Below, piece by piece: positions 1 through 10,219 of a stretch of 64,000 bases of DNA. The DNA lies in the NCBI RefSeq assembly GCF_964275005.1, contig NC_092701.1, positions 34,972,520-35,036,519 of the forward strand, read 5' to 3'. The stretch is from Diadema setosum (taxonomy: Eukaryota; Echinodermata; Echinoidea; Diadematoida; Diadematidae). Below the pieces are notes generated by a model. The model made no database searches and was not told where the DNA came from. It worked only from the letters and a program-made list of their open reading frames with translations. The position numbers and the translations under genes were made by a program. Positions within the stretch are counted from its first letter, which is position 1, and each line of letters opens with the position of its first letter.

Positions 1-924
1 TTCTGAAGACTGTTCTGGAATAAATTTTCACAATTTACTGTCAGTCGTAAGTCACACTTTGAAATTAAACTAGCAGAAACTAGGAATTCACTGATATGGA
101 ATTACAAATATTCTATTTGACAATGAATTATGGATGTTTGATTTTCCAATACCCAAAATGAATTGTCATTTCCTGTATGATGGGCATACACGATGAACGT
201 TTCCTAATGCCCTCAGAAGTTATGTGAATATAACATTCAAGCAAGTAGAACACAATGTGGTCGATCCCTCAGTTTGCAGGTACCTCATCTTCCCCTTTTT
301 TTCCTTCTTTCAAGATATCAGCAAGGCATTTTAAAGACTCAAAACATACAGAGGAAGGTGTATGATTAGTTTTTGGTTTGTTGGCTTGCTTTTTATTGGC
401 CCTCAGAAGTGTACCAAGAAAAAGAAAAAGAGAGATGATTTTGAATGTACAAACCACAGCTTCTTGCTGCTTTGGAAGTGACCATGGTAGCATGTGATTT
501 CAATACTGCCTGCTGGAATTGAGGTGCACAAGACATCTGGTAGGAGAATGTGTGATGATTTTAAACTTGTCATGCTCTTGTCCCTCATGCTTAAATGTGA
601 CATGCCTTGTATAATATTTGCTTAGATGTACTTTGCCCATGTGCATACAGATTCCCAAGTACCCAGGTAAGTCCACCTGAAACAATGTGGCCAGAATTTA
701 AATTGTGAAGATAGTGATAGCCCAAAGTATTCGATATGGAGAAAATCAAAGCTTGTAACACTGTATTTGGTGGTATGATGCATAACTGTCCACCTTCCTG
801 ATATGCCCTAGTCACTGCAATTTTGCGAATGTTATACAAAACATGTCACATGGCCATAATTTACCCCCTTTCAATCTCGAGATGAAATGCCATGTAGTTA
901 ATATCTTGTATTGATAAGGAAATG
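1..924. other. no recognisable gene
   Basis: AT-rich DNA with only short chance reading frames on both strands. I see no splice-bounded conserved peptide and no repeat shared with the rest of the window. Confidence 0.5.
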
Positions 925-951
925 CCGGGGGGAGGGGGGGGGGGGAGGGGA
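925..951. repeat. guanine run
   Basis: A nearly pure G tract, interrupted by A, in otherwise AT-rich DNA. It is one of many long G or C runs in this window. Confidence 0.9.
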
Positions 952-2517
952 ATGTTAATGCACAGAGCTCTTAACAAAGGCTATGATCACTCAACCATAG
1001 TTCATGCATGCACTACTAATACTATTAATCACAGCCCGAGACTGCCAGCAAATGACACTACGTGGGAATGCCACAAATTTCCATGTGTCACCTTGACACT
1101 GTTTATGTGGCAGGAGGACAGATTATTTGTGAATGTCTTGGGGAAAATGTAATTTCATGTCATTTTTTTTTTTTATTGTTGTACTGAGGCAGATGTAAGA
1201 GGATTATATTTTTGTACCATCATACCATGATGTGAGTCGTCTCCTTATTCGGCTTGTGTGAAGTGTACGCACTACAGAGTAGGTGTCTAGTATCCCAGCT
1301 AGTAGCTGATACATGTAGTCATTTAATCAATTAAGGAGGGGAGTAGGGTGATGCTATATGCCCCACCGATGTAGGACTTGTATGCTATAAAACAAACAAT
1401 TATATAACTTCACACGATTATAAAGAAATAACATTAAACAAAGAGCACATAAATACAAACATACACACAGACACACGCACACATGTTGCCAGTGACTGCA
1501 GACAAGTGCCGATAGTGTGCATACAAAAGGTGTATTTTAATGAAGGGAGCACCTAAATGTATAATAAATATTGGTTTTCCATCAGACAAAAAGCAAACAA
1601 AAATTATGGAGGAGTAAGCAAGATAAAAAGACATCCATATACTTCAGAGTAGTATAGACAGTTTTTAATGAGTTATCAAAGTTAATAACCAGTAGACAGA
1701 GCTTTTCACTTATAAAAGCTTAGAAGATACACATCATGGATACAACTCGACACTTTTTACCCCACACCTCACCCCCCACCCCTTCATGCCTTGATTATTT
1801 TTTATAATAGTTGTACATATAAAAATAAAAGCAGTAAACATGAGCTTAAAAATCATCAAAATGCTTAAAAATGCACAGACGTTTCAAGAACATACAGGAG
1901 AGTGCATTATTCCTGATGTGTTTGAGTGAATATTGACAACGGATGAAAAAACATGGACATACGCAGTTACCAAAAATATATGACAATTTATACATTTGAA
2001 TATAAAACAAGGTAGAGAAAGGAAAATCTGGAATGGATGAGGATATAAGTTATCAGAGAAGGATTCTCATTCATTAAGAAAAGATAAATCAATGATTGAA
2101 AAGAAAAGAATTGTATGCTCATTGGCAATATGAGACGCCGCGATATTTGTTCTCGTTGCATTGTCCATGCATACGTCCATGTAGCATTTGCCGAGGACGG
2201 ATTCACAAAGCCCTGAGGCTGAGAAGATCATAACGGGGCTACAGTATATAATTTTAGTTCCATCTGCTTCCACTAGGCATACCGGGGATTCTATTTACCC
2301 ACATAAGTTATCGTAGATTACCGGTACTGTTTGGATGGCGATGAAGTTGGTTGAAGCTATAAATGCCAAATGTATTTTATAAATATTTTTGTAGGTTATC
2401 GACGAGAATTTCAAACGCGTCGTGCCCAATGATTCCTCCTAAAGGAACGACAAAAATACGTCATTAACATATTTACCAGCTGTCCATAATGTGATTCCTG
2501 TATTTGTGTGCTTCTGA
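952..2517. other. unassigned AT-rich DNA
   Basis: Nothing coding is recognised. A short CA-rich stretch lies near 1,460-1,480 and a long T run near 1,164-1,174. Confidence 0.45.
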
Positions 2518-2644
2518 GCTAACTATTGTGTCGATGGTGAAATAGTGGGTGTGGGAACCAAAGACGCTTAATAAATAAGACACGAAAGTGCGCGCTAATC
2601 CTGTACAAAACAAATGGACATCGCGCGGTCTTCAAGCGTATACG

Positions 2645-2724
2645 CACATCACCTGAGACGCGCTGCCTTGACGCTTGATAAACAACAGCAGCGGCTTCAG
2701 GGACAGCGCGTCTCAGGTGATGTG
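2645..2724. repeat. perfect 21-bp inverted repeat
   Basis: The arms at 2645-2665 and 2704-2724 are exact reverse complements (left arm starts CACATCACCTGAGACG) around a 38-bp loop. A second motif, ACGCTTGATAAACAAC, lies in the loop at about 2671 and recurs inverted near 2763, and GCGCGGTCTT occurs on both sides (about 2625 and 2740). The block 2,560-2,790 therefore looks like a foldback element or a fragment of one. No terminal target duplication was identified. Confidence 0.8.
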
Positions 2725-2829
2725 TGTCTTTGCCTGAGAAGCGCGGTCTTTGCAGATGTTGTTGTTGTTTATCAAGCGTTTTTGATTGTGAGATCATGTT
2801 GTTGCCAAATTTTTACCTCCACGAAATAA

Positions 2830-4320
2830 TCCTTATTACTCTAAAATCTCGTTCTTCAAAATAATCCCCTTAATCGAAAAAAAGGTACGACTATAATTTT
2901 TAAATCTTTTTAAGATAATAAAAATACTACTACCTTTGGAAATGAATGATGTTCCTAGGTGTACTGAGTTTGTACTTAGCTCTCTTTTGTATCGTCATGT
3001 AGGGTAGCCATTTTGTGTCCATTGTTATCGCGCGCCTTCGTATCTTATTATCTCTACTATCTTTGGTGGGAACTACACGCACACGTAACCACGCAGATAA
3101 AATCACGCAACAATAAGCCAGTCCGTAGTTCCATTTAACGCATGACCAGCAAAAATGCATTTTTGGCAACAGGCATGTTGGTTTTATAGTCATTGAGAGA
3201 AACATCTGATATAATGATTATCCATGTATCCTTACGGTGCTTGCCAGCACATTCACCCGGCAGCAACAAAATGTTCATTTATAGCCTGCATTTGGCAGTG
3301 ACAATAAAGAAAAAAAAATGTTCAGTATTCAATGCAAGTCAATGAAATGGCTGCTTTCCCAACTATTGCTAGCCGTTCTGGTCACCTGACTATTGTACGC
3401 AAGTTCATTCTTTGTTGGAACATCGTCACGTACTCGCATAAATGTTTTGTCGGTTAATTTCATGTATCGTGTGGCTTTGAAAACGAATGACGTGCCATAA
3501 GCATGCAATTGAGAGGGGAGAGAGAGAAAAGAGAGAAGGGTATATTACGGGAAAAGTGCATACAAGGTCGTATACGAACGGGCTTATTCAACCCAACCGA
3601 AGTATTACAATACAGTTATTACGTAAGATGTCTTAATTAAGCTAATGTCCGCGTCATGCTTGCTCGCTCGAGTGGTCACGTTTATTGTGATATTGTGCAC
3701 TATGGACACACACACACACAAAAAAGAGTCTATTCTCGCTAGGAATCTGTAGACTCGTGTGATTCGTGTGTACGTAAAAGCATTGGAGGTCGGTAGACTA
3801 TGAACGTTGAGTAATTAACATGCAAGCGAAGTTTATGCCCTCAACGACAGGGAGCGTACATTCAGCTTCGTGTGTTAAAAACAGTTGCGTTGAGGCAGCA
3901 CTAGCAGAACTATGTGTACGTTAAAAATCGTATGTTCATTCGCAAATGCGAGATGCTTAAAAGCATTTGCTTCAAAATACGTACTTCAAATGTTTATGAG
4001 ATATAATATGTAATGTCTGTTGCGTTTGTATGTAGGTCATTTTGTTTATATTAGCGAAGATGGAATACATGTCATACATTTTTTTTTTAATGTCAGTTTT
4101 GTAAAGCGTTGTAATTGTTTAAAAAGAATGGAGGTACCGCTTATTGTGAAAATGACTACAGAGATTTTGATGCAAACAAATAAATACTAGTATTGTTTGT
4201 TATATCGCTGTATTGCTATGAGAGGTGTTTTCATTGTGCATTCTATACTTCAGTTTGTGAAACGAGGTGACTTGCTTATTTCTATGTTCGTATACACTAT
4301 ACATTGTGTTACTTTTACAT
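2830..4320. other. unassigned DNA
   Basis: No gene is recognised. A short CpG-bearing stretch near 3,000-3,090 holds a CCATTTTGTG (YY1-like) motif, but the ATG it contains on the minus strand leads to a stop within a dozen codons. A CA run lies at about 3,706-3,719. Confidence 0.4.
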
Positions 4321-4339
4321 ATTACACACAGACATACAG

Positions 4340-4377
4340 ACACACACACACACACACACGCACACACAAATACACAC
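4340..4377. repeat. CA microsatellite
   Basis: An imperfect (CA)n run, the first of the dinucleotide cluster that continues to 5.5 kb. Confidence 0.85.
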
Positions 4378-4486
4378 ACTTATGTATATAATGTATATGA
4401 GAAAGGAAGGAGAAATCGGTGCGTAGCTTTTACATCATTATTCCTCTTACTGTTCCTCCTTTTCGGAAAAGCGCAAGAGTTGAAAA

Positions 4487-4519
4487 ATTGGTCTCCGCCG
4501 GGAATCGAACGCCAACGTC
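4487..4519 (-). other. tRNA-like T-arm fragment
   Basis: Read on the minus strand, this segment contains GCGTTCGATTCCCGGC, which matches a tRNA T-arm / RNA polymerase III box B (GGTTCGANTCC). No box A or complete cloverleaf is visible, so it is probably the remnant of a tRNA-derived repeat, not a tRNA gene. Confidence 0.4.
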
Positions 4520-4522
4520 TTA

Positions 4523-4674
<152 letters not shown>

Positions 4675-4681
4675 TATAGAT

Positions 4682-4715
4682 CCTGATGAAGGCCTACATG
4701 TCCGAAAGCTCGAAT
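4682..4715 (+). ncRNA. hammerhead-like ribozyme core, degenerate
   Basis: CCTGATGA is followed 14 bases later by CGAAAG, the spacing of the CUGAUGA...GAAA core of hammerhead ribozymes. The intervening stem II is weak (G-C, G-U and C-G pairs with an A-C mismatch at its base), and I could not define a clean stem III. Hammerhead motifs are known in Penelope-like retroelements and retrozymes of invertebrates, so this may be a decayed copy. It could also be coincidence. Confidence 0.3.
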
Positions 4716-4831
4716 ACAAAATACAGGAAATAGGAAGAAGCTACGTCTCCCATGGAATACTTTACTGTCTTACGCCAATAGTGTCTCCACCACCTGGATG
4801 TTTAAACGTTGGCACAACATTTTTTTTTGAC

Positions 4832-4834
<3 letters not shown>

Positions 4835-4917
<83 letters not shown>
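4835..4917. repeat. TA microsatellite
   Basis: About 40 uninterrupted TA units, self-complementary and likely to be length-polymorphic. Confidence 0.95.
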
Positions 4918-4919
<2 letters not shown>

Positions 4920-5039
4920 ACTGGATCCAGCTTTACGGAAACATGCTACGAAATGTGACTTTCAGAGATATTTTCTTTATACCACACTATTACTATTTCA
5001 AAAACACAAACAACTTTAATCATTTTTCACGAAAATAGA

Positions 5040-5490
5040 CCCTAAAACAATAAATTGTGTTACATTGCTCATTCTCATGCAAAATTGTGTATGTGTTTGC
5101 ATGTGTGTATGTGTTTGATGAATATACATACATCTTTTATTCGTACATTTTTGTCTTCCTTACATTTTTGTTTTCACCTTTGCAGCGAAAGGGAGGCATT
5201 TTCTTGTGCACACTAAGTTAAGCGCTCTTCATAATGCACTTCCCCCCCCCCTCGTCATGTACTTGGCATATACAAATTATATATTATTGAAATATAACGT
5301 TTGCGATGCTTTTTCAAAATTTTGGTAACATACGCCTATATTTCATATTCAGCATTGTGATAAGTCTATTAGCGAAGACCAAATTTGTGTAGTTTCATAT
5401 ACCTTGTTATGTATATGAAATTTGTGATAATCTCTCTAGGCTAAAATAGCAGACTGAGTGGTATATATTTGTGTATCTATATACAATGTG

Positions 5491-5527
<37 letters not shown>

Positions 5528-5688
5528 AAAAGAAATCAAGTTCATGCTGGCATTACCAAGTTTATTTAGTATTGACAGCAGGAACTTGACTGTTTTATTT
5601 TTGATATTATTCCACCATTACTTTCTACTAATTACTTTCTAGCAAATCTTCAACTCTACGAGTTAACAACGCGGGAGCATCTTTACAT
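5040..5688. other. unassigned DNA with TA array
   Basis: AT-rich DNA between the dinucleotide cluster and the H2B 3' end. It contains a (TA)n run at about 5491-5523 and a C run at about 5242-5251. No gene was seen. Confidence 0.5.
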
Positions 5689-5697
5689 TCTTTCTTG
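5689..5697 (-). promoter_or_regulatory. histone downstream element of H2B
   Basis: On the minus strand this reads CAAGAAAGA, an exact match to the purine-rich element that pairs with U7 snRNA in sea urchin histone pre-mRNAs. It lies 10 bases beyond the stem-loop of the H2B gene, the normal distance. Confidence 0.92.
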
Positions 5698-5707
5698 CGT
5701 GTTTGGT

Positions 5708-5723
5708 GGCTCTAAAAAGAGCC
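5708..5723 (-). promoter_or_regulatory. histone 3' stem-loop of H2B
   Basis: On the minus strand GGCTCTTTTTAGAGCC followed by ACC: the six-base-pair stem and four-base loop bound by SLBP that forms the non-polyadenylated 3' end of replication-dependent histone mRNAs. It lies 31 bases after the H2B stop. Confidence 0.97.
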
Positions 5724-5754
5724 GTTTGTTCCCAAGAAACTGACAAGAGTCAAT

Positions 5755-6123
5755 TTACTTGGAGGTGGTGTACTTGGTGACGGCCTTGGTGCCCTCAGAC
5801 ACGGCGTGCTTGGCCAGCTCTCCGGGGAGGAGGAGGCGGACGGCGGTCTGGACCTCACGGCTGCTGATGGTCGACTTCTTGTTGTAGTGGGCCAGGCGGG
5901 AAGCCTCACCGGCGATGCGCTCGAAGACATCGTTGACGAAGCTGTTCATGATGGACATGGCCTTGGAGGAGATGCCAGTGTCGGGGTGGACCTGCTTCAG
6001 CACCTTGTAGATGTAGATGCCGTAGCTCTCCTTTCGCCTCCTGCGCCTCTTTCCGGCAGAGGCAGCGCGTGCCTTGGCCTTACCGGCCTTCTTGGCTCCC
6101 TTTCCGCTAGTCTTGGCAGGCAT
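5755..6123 (-). CDS. H2B: histone H2B, replication-dependent
   Basis: Intronless 122-residue core histone that pairs with H2A in the nucleosome. The N-terminal 33 residues are a Lys/Arg/Ala tail ending in a run of five arginines. The histone fold follows, with the [34 protein letters not shown] and [15 protein letters not shown] landmarks, and the protein ends VTKYTTSK, which keeps the lysine equivalent to the ubiquitinated H2B C-terminal site (K117 here). There are no SPKK repeats at the N-terminus, so it is not a sperm-type H2B. It differs from the common echinoderm form by conservative changes such as VLKQ for VMKQ and [10 protein letters not shown] for NDIFERIAAE. The start is the first ATG after the TATA box; further upstream in frame there is only a TTG. 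It is transcribed away from the H2A gene at 8.7 kb. The TATA box, octamer, stem-loop and downstream element all point to S-phase expression. The subtype (late or cleavage) is inferred. Confidence 0.98.
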   Translation of the reverse strand: MPAKTSGKGAKKAGKAKARAASAGKRRRRRKESYGIYIYKVLKQVHPDTGISSKAMSIMNSFVNDVFERIAGEASRLAHYNKKSTISSREVQTAVRLLLPGELAKHAVSEGTKAVTKYTTSK

Positions 6124-6183
6124 GTTGATAGATTCTAGTCGTAGTGAGTAGATCAACTGAACTTACCACTGCAGCTGCGGCTG

Positions 6184-6191
6184 TATTTATA
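6184..6191 (-). promoter_or_regulatory. TATA box of H2B
   Basis: TATAAATA on the minus strand, about 60 bases upstream of the H2B ATG. It predicts a transcription start near 6155-6165 and a leader of about 35-40 nucleotides. Confidence 0.85.
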
Positions 6192-6265
6192 CCAAACGGG
6201 CTGCTCCGGTGCTTCTATTGACAGGCCTACCAGTAGGTGCAACGGACTGTGAATTTGGCGCCTAT

Positions 6266-6273
6266 ATGCAAAT
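6266..6273. promoter_or_regulatory. octamer element of H2B promoter
   Basis: ATGCAAAT on the plus strand (ATTTGCAT in the gene's direction), the Oct-factor site typical of H2B promoters, 75 bases upstream of the TATA box and next to GGCGCC. A near copy, ATGCAAAA, lies at about 6306. Confidence 0.8.
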
Positions 6274-6309
6274 TAAGGATCGCCTTGCAGAAATAATGGA
6301 TCGATATGC

Positions 6310-8158
6310 AAAATAATGGGGTCCGAACGAGAGCGAAACCTTTCACTGTCGACGAGAAGTATTGTTGGGTTAAACCTGTCCGACTTTTACTTTAGCTCAT
6401 CCTGCCCTGTATAGACAAAAATATAAACCTGCACTTTAACCAGTTTTGACGTAAAATCGTCTTTTAAACAAACAAACAAATCAGCTTTCTTATCTGGTGT
6501 TAGGCAGAGGGCAAAACACAGAGAGAGAGAGAGAGGGTAAAACAACCTGTCAGAGTTATCGTAGAACTCTCCTTCCCGAAAATTGATGCTCCTGAAAGAC
6601 TATTATATTCCTACGTTTGAAATTTCGTATTGGGTACGACATAACTGTACACAATGTATGAATTGCCTACTAACGCGATTATTGTACATATATACATAGC
6701 TTGTTTGACTGATGTTTTCGTAGAATGCTAGGTTACATGATAATCTAATTGTAAGATGATGGTTGCTTTGGAATAATTTAAAAGGAATTATTACATCAAC
6801 GTGTTTTTCATGGATTGTTGAGTTAAATTTCAAAGTGAAGTCTTATTCACGGCCAACTCCCTATATAATATACACAAATAAACAACAACCTGATTTCCAA
6901 AAAAAAAAAAGCAAACAACTGTAACGGAAATATGTCGATCAACCTCGGTTCCAAGTGAATCTGTATACATGAAAATTCTTGGTTTCAAAAATGGTTAGAT
7001 ATTATGAATATTTGGTTGAATCAATGCGTTTTATTATACTTTCGTGGTTTCATGTTTTAATGTTCTCTCCTTAGTAATCTTTGCGCATTGTACCAATGTG
7101 ACTTCCAATGTTCTGTGACACTTTAATTACGTCATGAAGTGCGCGAGATATACAAACTTTTGAATCCTCCCAATATTCCACTTTCACATTACGCCATCCT
7201 CTCTCTCTCCCTCCCTCTCTCAATAAGTTGAAAGTGAATGCTGGCCTCCGTATATTACGGAATATAATGAAAATCAAGAAGGAATGTACAGTTCAGTTCC
7301 TGTACGCAATATCCAGGTTGACTGTATTATTATAAGAGAACACAAAACAGACCCTCAGAAGGGTAATAGTTTTGCAAAATCGGACACATGAAAAAGTTGT
7401 GGAATTCTAAAGTCTTGCATGTTTTTGCTCAATAGGTAATAACAACGTGTGGAAGTTAGAAGAGTTCATGTTATGTCACCTCACAATACAATTCCACCAA
7501 CTCTCTCATTGGTTTAAACACAGAATATTGTTATTAAAAAACCCCCACACATTTAGTTGTTAACTTGGCAACTGTAACCCACTTCCCCGTGTATCATCGT
7601 TGTGAGCTTATAACAAGATCACAATAAATTGATACAAAAGATAAAATAAGATGTAAGTGAAAGTTAACTGACACCCCCCCCCCACCAAAAAAATAAAAAA
7701 TGAGACTTGTCAGGTGATAACTTCATTACCTCCTTCCATCAAATCATTGTGACAATATTTCGTGACAACATTCGACAATTGAAAATTCCATGCATTCTTC
7801 TTATGCTAGGTCCAATTTTTATGAAACCTCCATTACTCCGCTCATTTGATTTACATAAAAACCAATATATCTATTTTCATTAGCTTGAAATAATTATTTG
7901 AGATCAAGTCTGCCGAAAGCAAGGAAAACAGTGTTGATTTTTACAATATCTTAAAAAAATTCTTGTTATGTAAAGAGTGGGGTATCATTGAAACTGTTAC
8001 TATTTCTCTATTTTGATGACCTTGCTAGAAAAAAAGAAAAACGTTGAACATTTATCTGTTGACATATGAGTTCTTCCTTGAAGACAAGTAACAACGATTA
8101 AATGCATAAGAGACAGGTTTAAAATGTTTATTTCCAAGCGCAATGGTATAATAGACGC

Positions 8159-8192
<34 letters not shown>

Positions 8193-8530
8193 GTCTTGAT
8201 ATGGTACGAGTGTATATGAAAACTACATAATAAATGTGAATCATATCAATCATGATTCCATTATTCTCACAAATTCTTGCTTGAAATCGCATCCTGATCA
8301 TCACTTTTGCAGATGCCTAAATGCTTCGGGAAAAGGATATAATTAATTCCAGTAACGGACTTTCAATGTGTTATACCATCACGTACGATTAGTTTCTCTG
8401 GATATGCGAAAAAAAAGAACGAGCTTTCACGGATATAAAAGTGTTCTTCTCATATGGTAAATACCTATATTCGGTCTGTTTGTGAAGACGGGTCTCTGTT
8501 CATGCGTACCAGTGACCGAGTTATCCTTCG
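6310..8530. other. spacer between divergent H2B and H2A
   Basis: About 2.2 kb of AT-rich DNA between the two histone promoters. It has a GA run near 6521-6534, a C run running into A-rich sequence near 7,674-7,700 and a T run at about 8162-8191. I found no further histone (H1, H3, H4) or other gene. Confidence 0.55.
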
Positions 8531-8537
8531 CGGCATT

Positions 8538-8545
8538 ATGCAAAT
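8538..8545. promoter_or_regulatory. octamer element of H2A promoter
   Basis: ATGCAAAT 83 bases upstream of the H2A TATA box. GGGCGCCC lies just downstream of it (about 8562), so both histone promoters here combine an octamer with a GGCGCC motif. Confidence 0.8.
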
Positions 8546-8627
8546 TAGCTGTCTGTTGAATGGGCGCCCGTCATGGTCAAGGAACCTATTGATTGATAGG
8601 CGAACACAGCCGATCGCCAGGGATGGG

Positions 8628-8635
8628 TATAAATA
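8628..8635 (+). promoter_or_regulatory. TATA box of H2A
   Basis: TATAAATA 79 bases before the ATG. It predicts a start near 8655-8665 and a leader of roughly 45 nucleotides. Confidence 0.87.
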
Positions 8636-8706
8636 CCGAGGCGCGCTGTTCAAATGGCATAAGTTTGTTTCTCTCAACGACGTAACAACAACCAAACTAA
8701 GCAATC

Positions 8707-9069
8707 ATGTCTGGACGTGGAAAGGGCGCTAAGTCTAAGAGCAAGGCCAAGAGCCGTTCATCCCGCGCGGGACTTCAGTTCCCCGTCGGCCGTGTGCACC
8801 GCTTCTTGAAGAAGGGCAACTACGGCAGCCGTGTTGGCGCTGGTGCCCCCGTGTACCTCGCCGCCGTCCTCGAGTACCTGACCGCCGAGATCCTCGAGCT
8901 CGCTGGCAACGCCGCCCGCGACAACAAGAAGAGCAGAATCATCCCCCGCCATGTGCAGCTCGCTGTCCGCAACGACGAGGAGCTGAACAGGCTGCTTGGT
9001 GGAGTCACCATCGCCCAGGGCGGTGTCCTCCCCAACATCCAGGCTGTCCTCCTCCCCAAGAAGAAGTAA
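8707..9069 (+). CDS. H2A: histone H2A with very short C-terminal tail
   Basis: Intronless 120-residue core histone. It starts [19 protein letters not shown] and has the complete H2A fold: [52 protein letters not shown] and [18 protein letters not shown]. The residues that form the acidic patch are present. RFLKKGNYG is the echinoid-like form of a segment that in most animals reads RLLRKGNY. The protein stops at LLPKKK, immediately after the lysines equivalent to K118/K119, so the usual tail of roughly 5-10 further residues is missing. There is no SQ(E/D) motif (not H2A.X), and H2A.Z signatures are absent. A consensus stem-loop and downstream element follow, and the promoter has TATA and octamer sites. 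It is divergent from the H2B gene. Conserved sequence throughout argues for a functional gene. Confidence 0.98.
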   Translation: MSGRGKGAKSKSKAKSRSSRAGLQFPVGRVHRFLKKGNYGSRVGAGAPVYLAAVLEYLTAEILELAGNAARDNKKSRIIPRHVQLAVRNDEELNRLLGGVTIAQGGVLPNIQAVLLPKKK

Positions 9070-9103
9070 ATCGTCCCTCTCTCGGGAACACTACTTCACA
9101 AAC

Positions 9104-9119
9104 GGCTCTTTTTAGAGCC
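9104..9119 (+). promoter_or_regulatory. histone 3' stem-loop of H2A
   Basis: GGCTCTTTTTAGAGCC followed by ACCA, identical to the H2B stem-loop of this window and 34 bases after the H2A stop. It is the SLBP-binding 3' processing signal. Confidence 0.97.
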
Positions 9120-9129
9120 ACCATATATC

Positions 9130-9138
9130 CAAGAAAGA
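9130..9138 (+). promoter_or_regulatory. histone downstream element of H2A
   Basis: CAAGAAAGA, the exact U7-pairing element, 10 bases beyond the stem-loop. Confidence 0.92.
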
Positions 9139-9139
9139 A

Positions 9140-10064
9140 ATCTGAATCGTTTACCTCTCCGCTGCTATACGTTTTATTTCGTATAAACCTGACGTAGGCC
9201 TACAAAAACGAACAGAAGGCAAAGGTTGCTGTTGCTCTAACCCAATGCACTACGTGATTTTTTTTTCTTTTAAACGAGGGCCTAACAAGAATCATTTTCA
9301 AAGTTACTATTCAATCGGAAAAAAAGTTTCTGTAGCTCTGACTCAATATACAAATTATTATTGTTATGTTTATTGTACTGCATGTATCGCGTGGATATAG
9401 CATTGACGAATTCACATAAAAGTTAATTCAGTCTATTCTGAAGCCTTTTGAACACTATGGTCTAACAAGAATAATTTTGAGAGATATTTGATTATTACAT
9501 TATACTATTTCATATTTCATTTTCCGCAGCTTCAATCTCAAATGTCTCAAATTCATACAAGTATATGAATATATCTGTTTTCGCAATTGTTCTCTTCATA
9601 CATGTTTCAGCAAGTATCGCTTAAAACTAGGCACTGGACACATAACTTGTTAAAAAAGGGTTTTCAATTGACCTGTTACAGCTTAATAGATAAGAATTCC
9701 TCGAACCCAAGTCCAATTACTCACAAGTTATTGCTTTGTACGGTAGACGTGGTTAGCTTTCCAAGTGCTTGGTAAAGATTATACATACAATGCAGAATTT
9801 CAAATCGTTAGGAGGCCGATAAACGACTTGAACAAAATTATCACTGTTTTACACTAAGCGTCTACAGTACTTGGCCCTTCAAAGGAAACATTCCAAATCA
9901 GTTTCAACTTCACATCAATAAACGCCCAAATTAACAGACCGCACGAGACTCATTTTTTTTTCTTTTTTACACCTTGATAAAAAATAAATGGAGTACCGTG
10001 ATCAGGCGTTGAAATTACTCAGCAGTTGTGATCATTCCTTGGTGTTGTTCAATTTTGTCGTCAT
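9140..10064. other. unassigned DNA downstream of H2A
   Basis: AT-rich, with no conserved peptide or repeat recognised. Confidence 0.5.
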
Positions 10065-10067
10065 CAG

Positions 10068-10217
10068 TGGCAGATCCAGGAGGGAGCGCACCGGGCGCCC
10101 CCCCTTTTTTTTTTGTTAAAACAAAAGAAATAAAAGGAAAATGGGAGGAGGGGTGCGTGCACCCCATTTAAGTTTGTAAAGGCGCCCCCTTTTTACGGAA
10201 TTCCTGAATCTGCCCTT
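10068..10217. mobile_element. short inverted-repeat element (GGCAGATCCAGGA ends)
   Basis: The ends are inverted: GGCAGATCCAGGA on the left and TCCTGAATCTGCC on the right. The interior has C8T10-type runs, GGGTGCGTGCACCCC and a stretch (AACAAAAGAAATAAAAGG...) that reappears, on the other strand, as the core of the minisatellite at 36.9-37.3 kb. It is non-coding and about 150 bp long, so a MITE. The superfamily was not determined. Confidence 0.65.
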
Positions 10218-10219
10218 GG

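Noticed and set aside
3000-3090. YY1-like motif and ATG suggesting a minus-strand gene start
   Set aside because: The frame stops within a dozen codons and no donor site follows in phase.
5806-6138. Plus-strand frame across the H2B gene, and minus-strand frames across H2A
   Set aside because: Antisense shadows of highly codon-biased histone genes; no conservation of their own.
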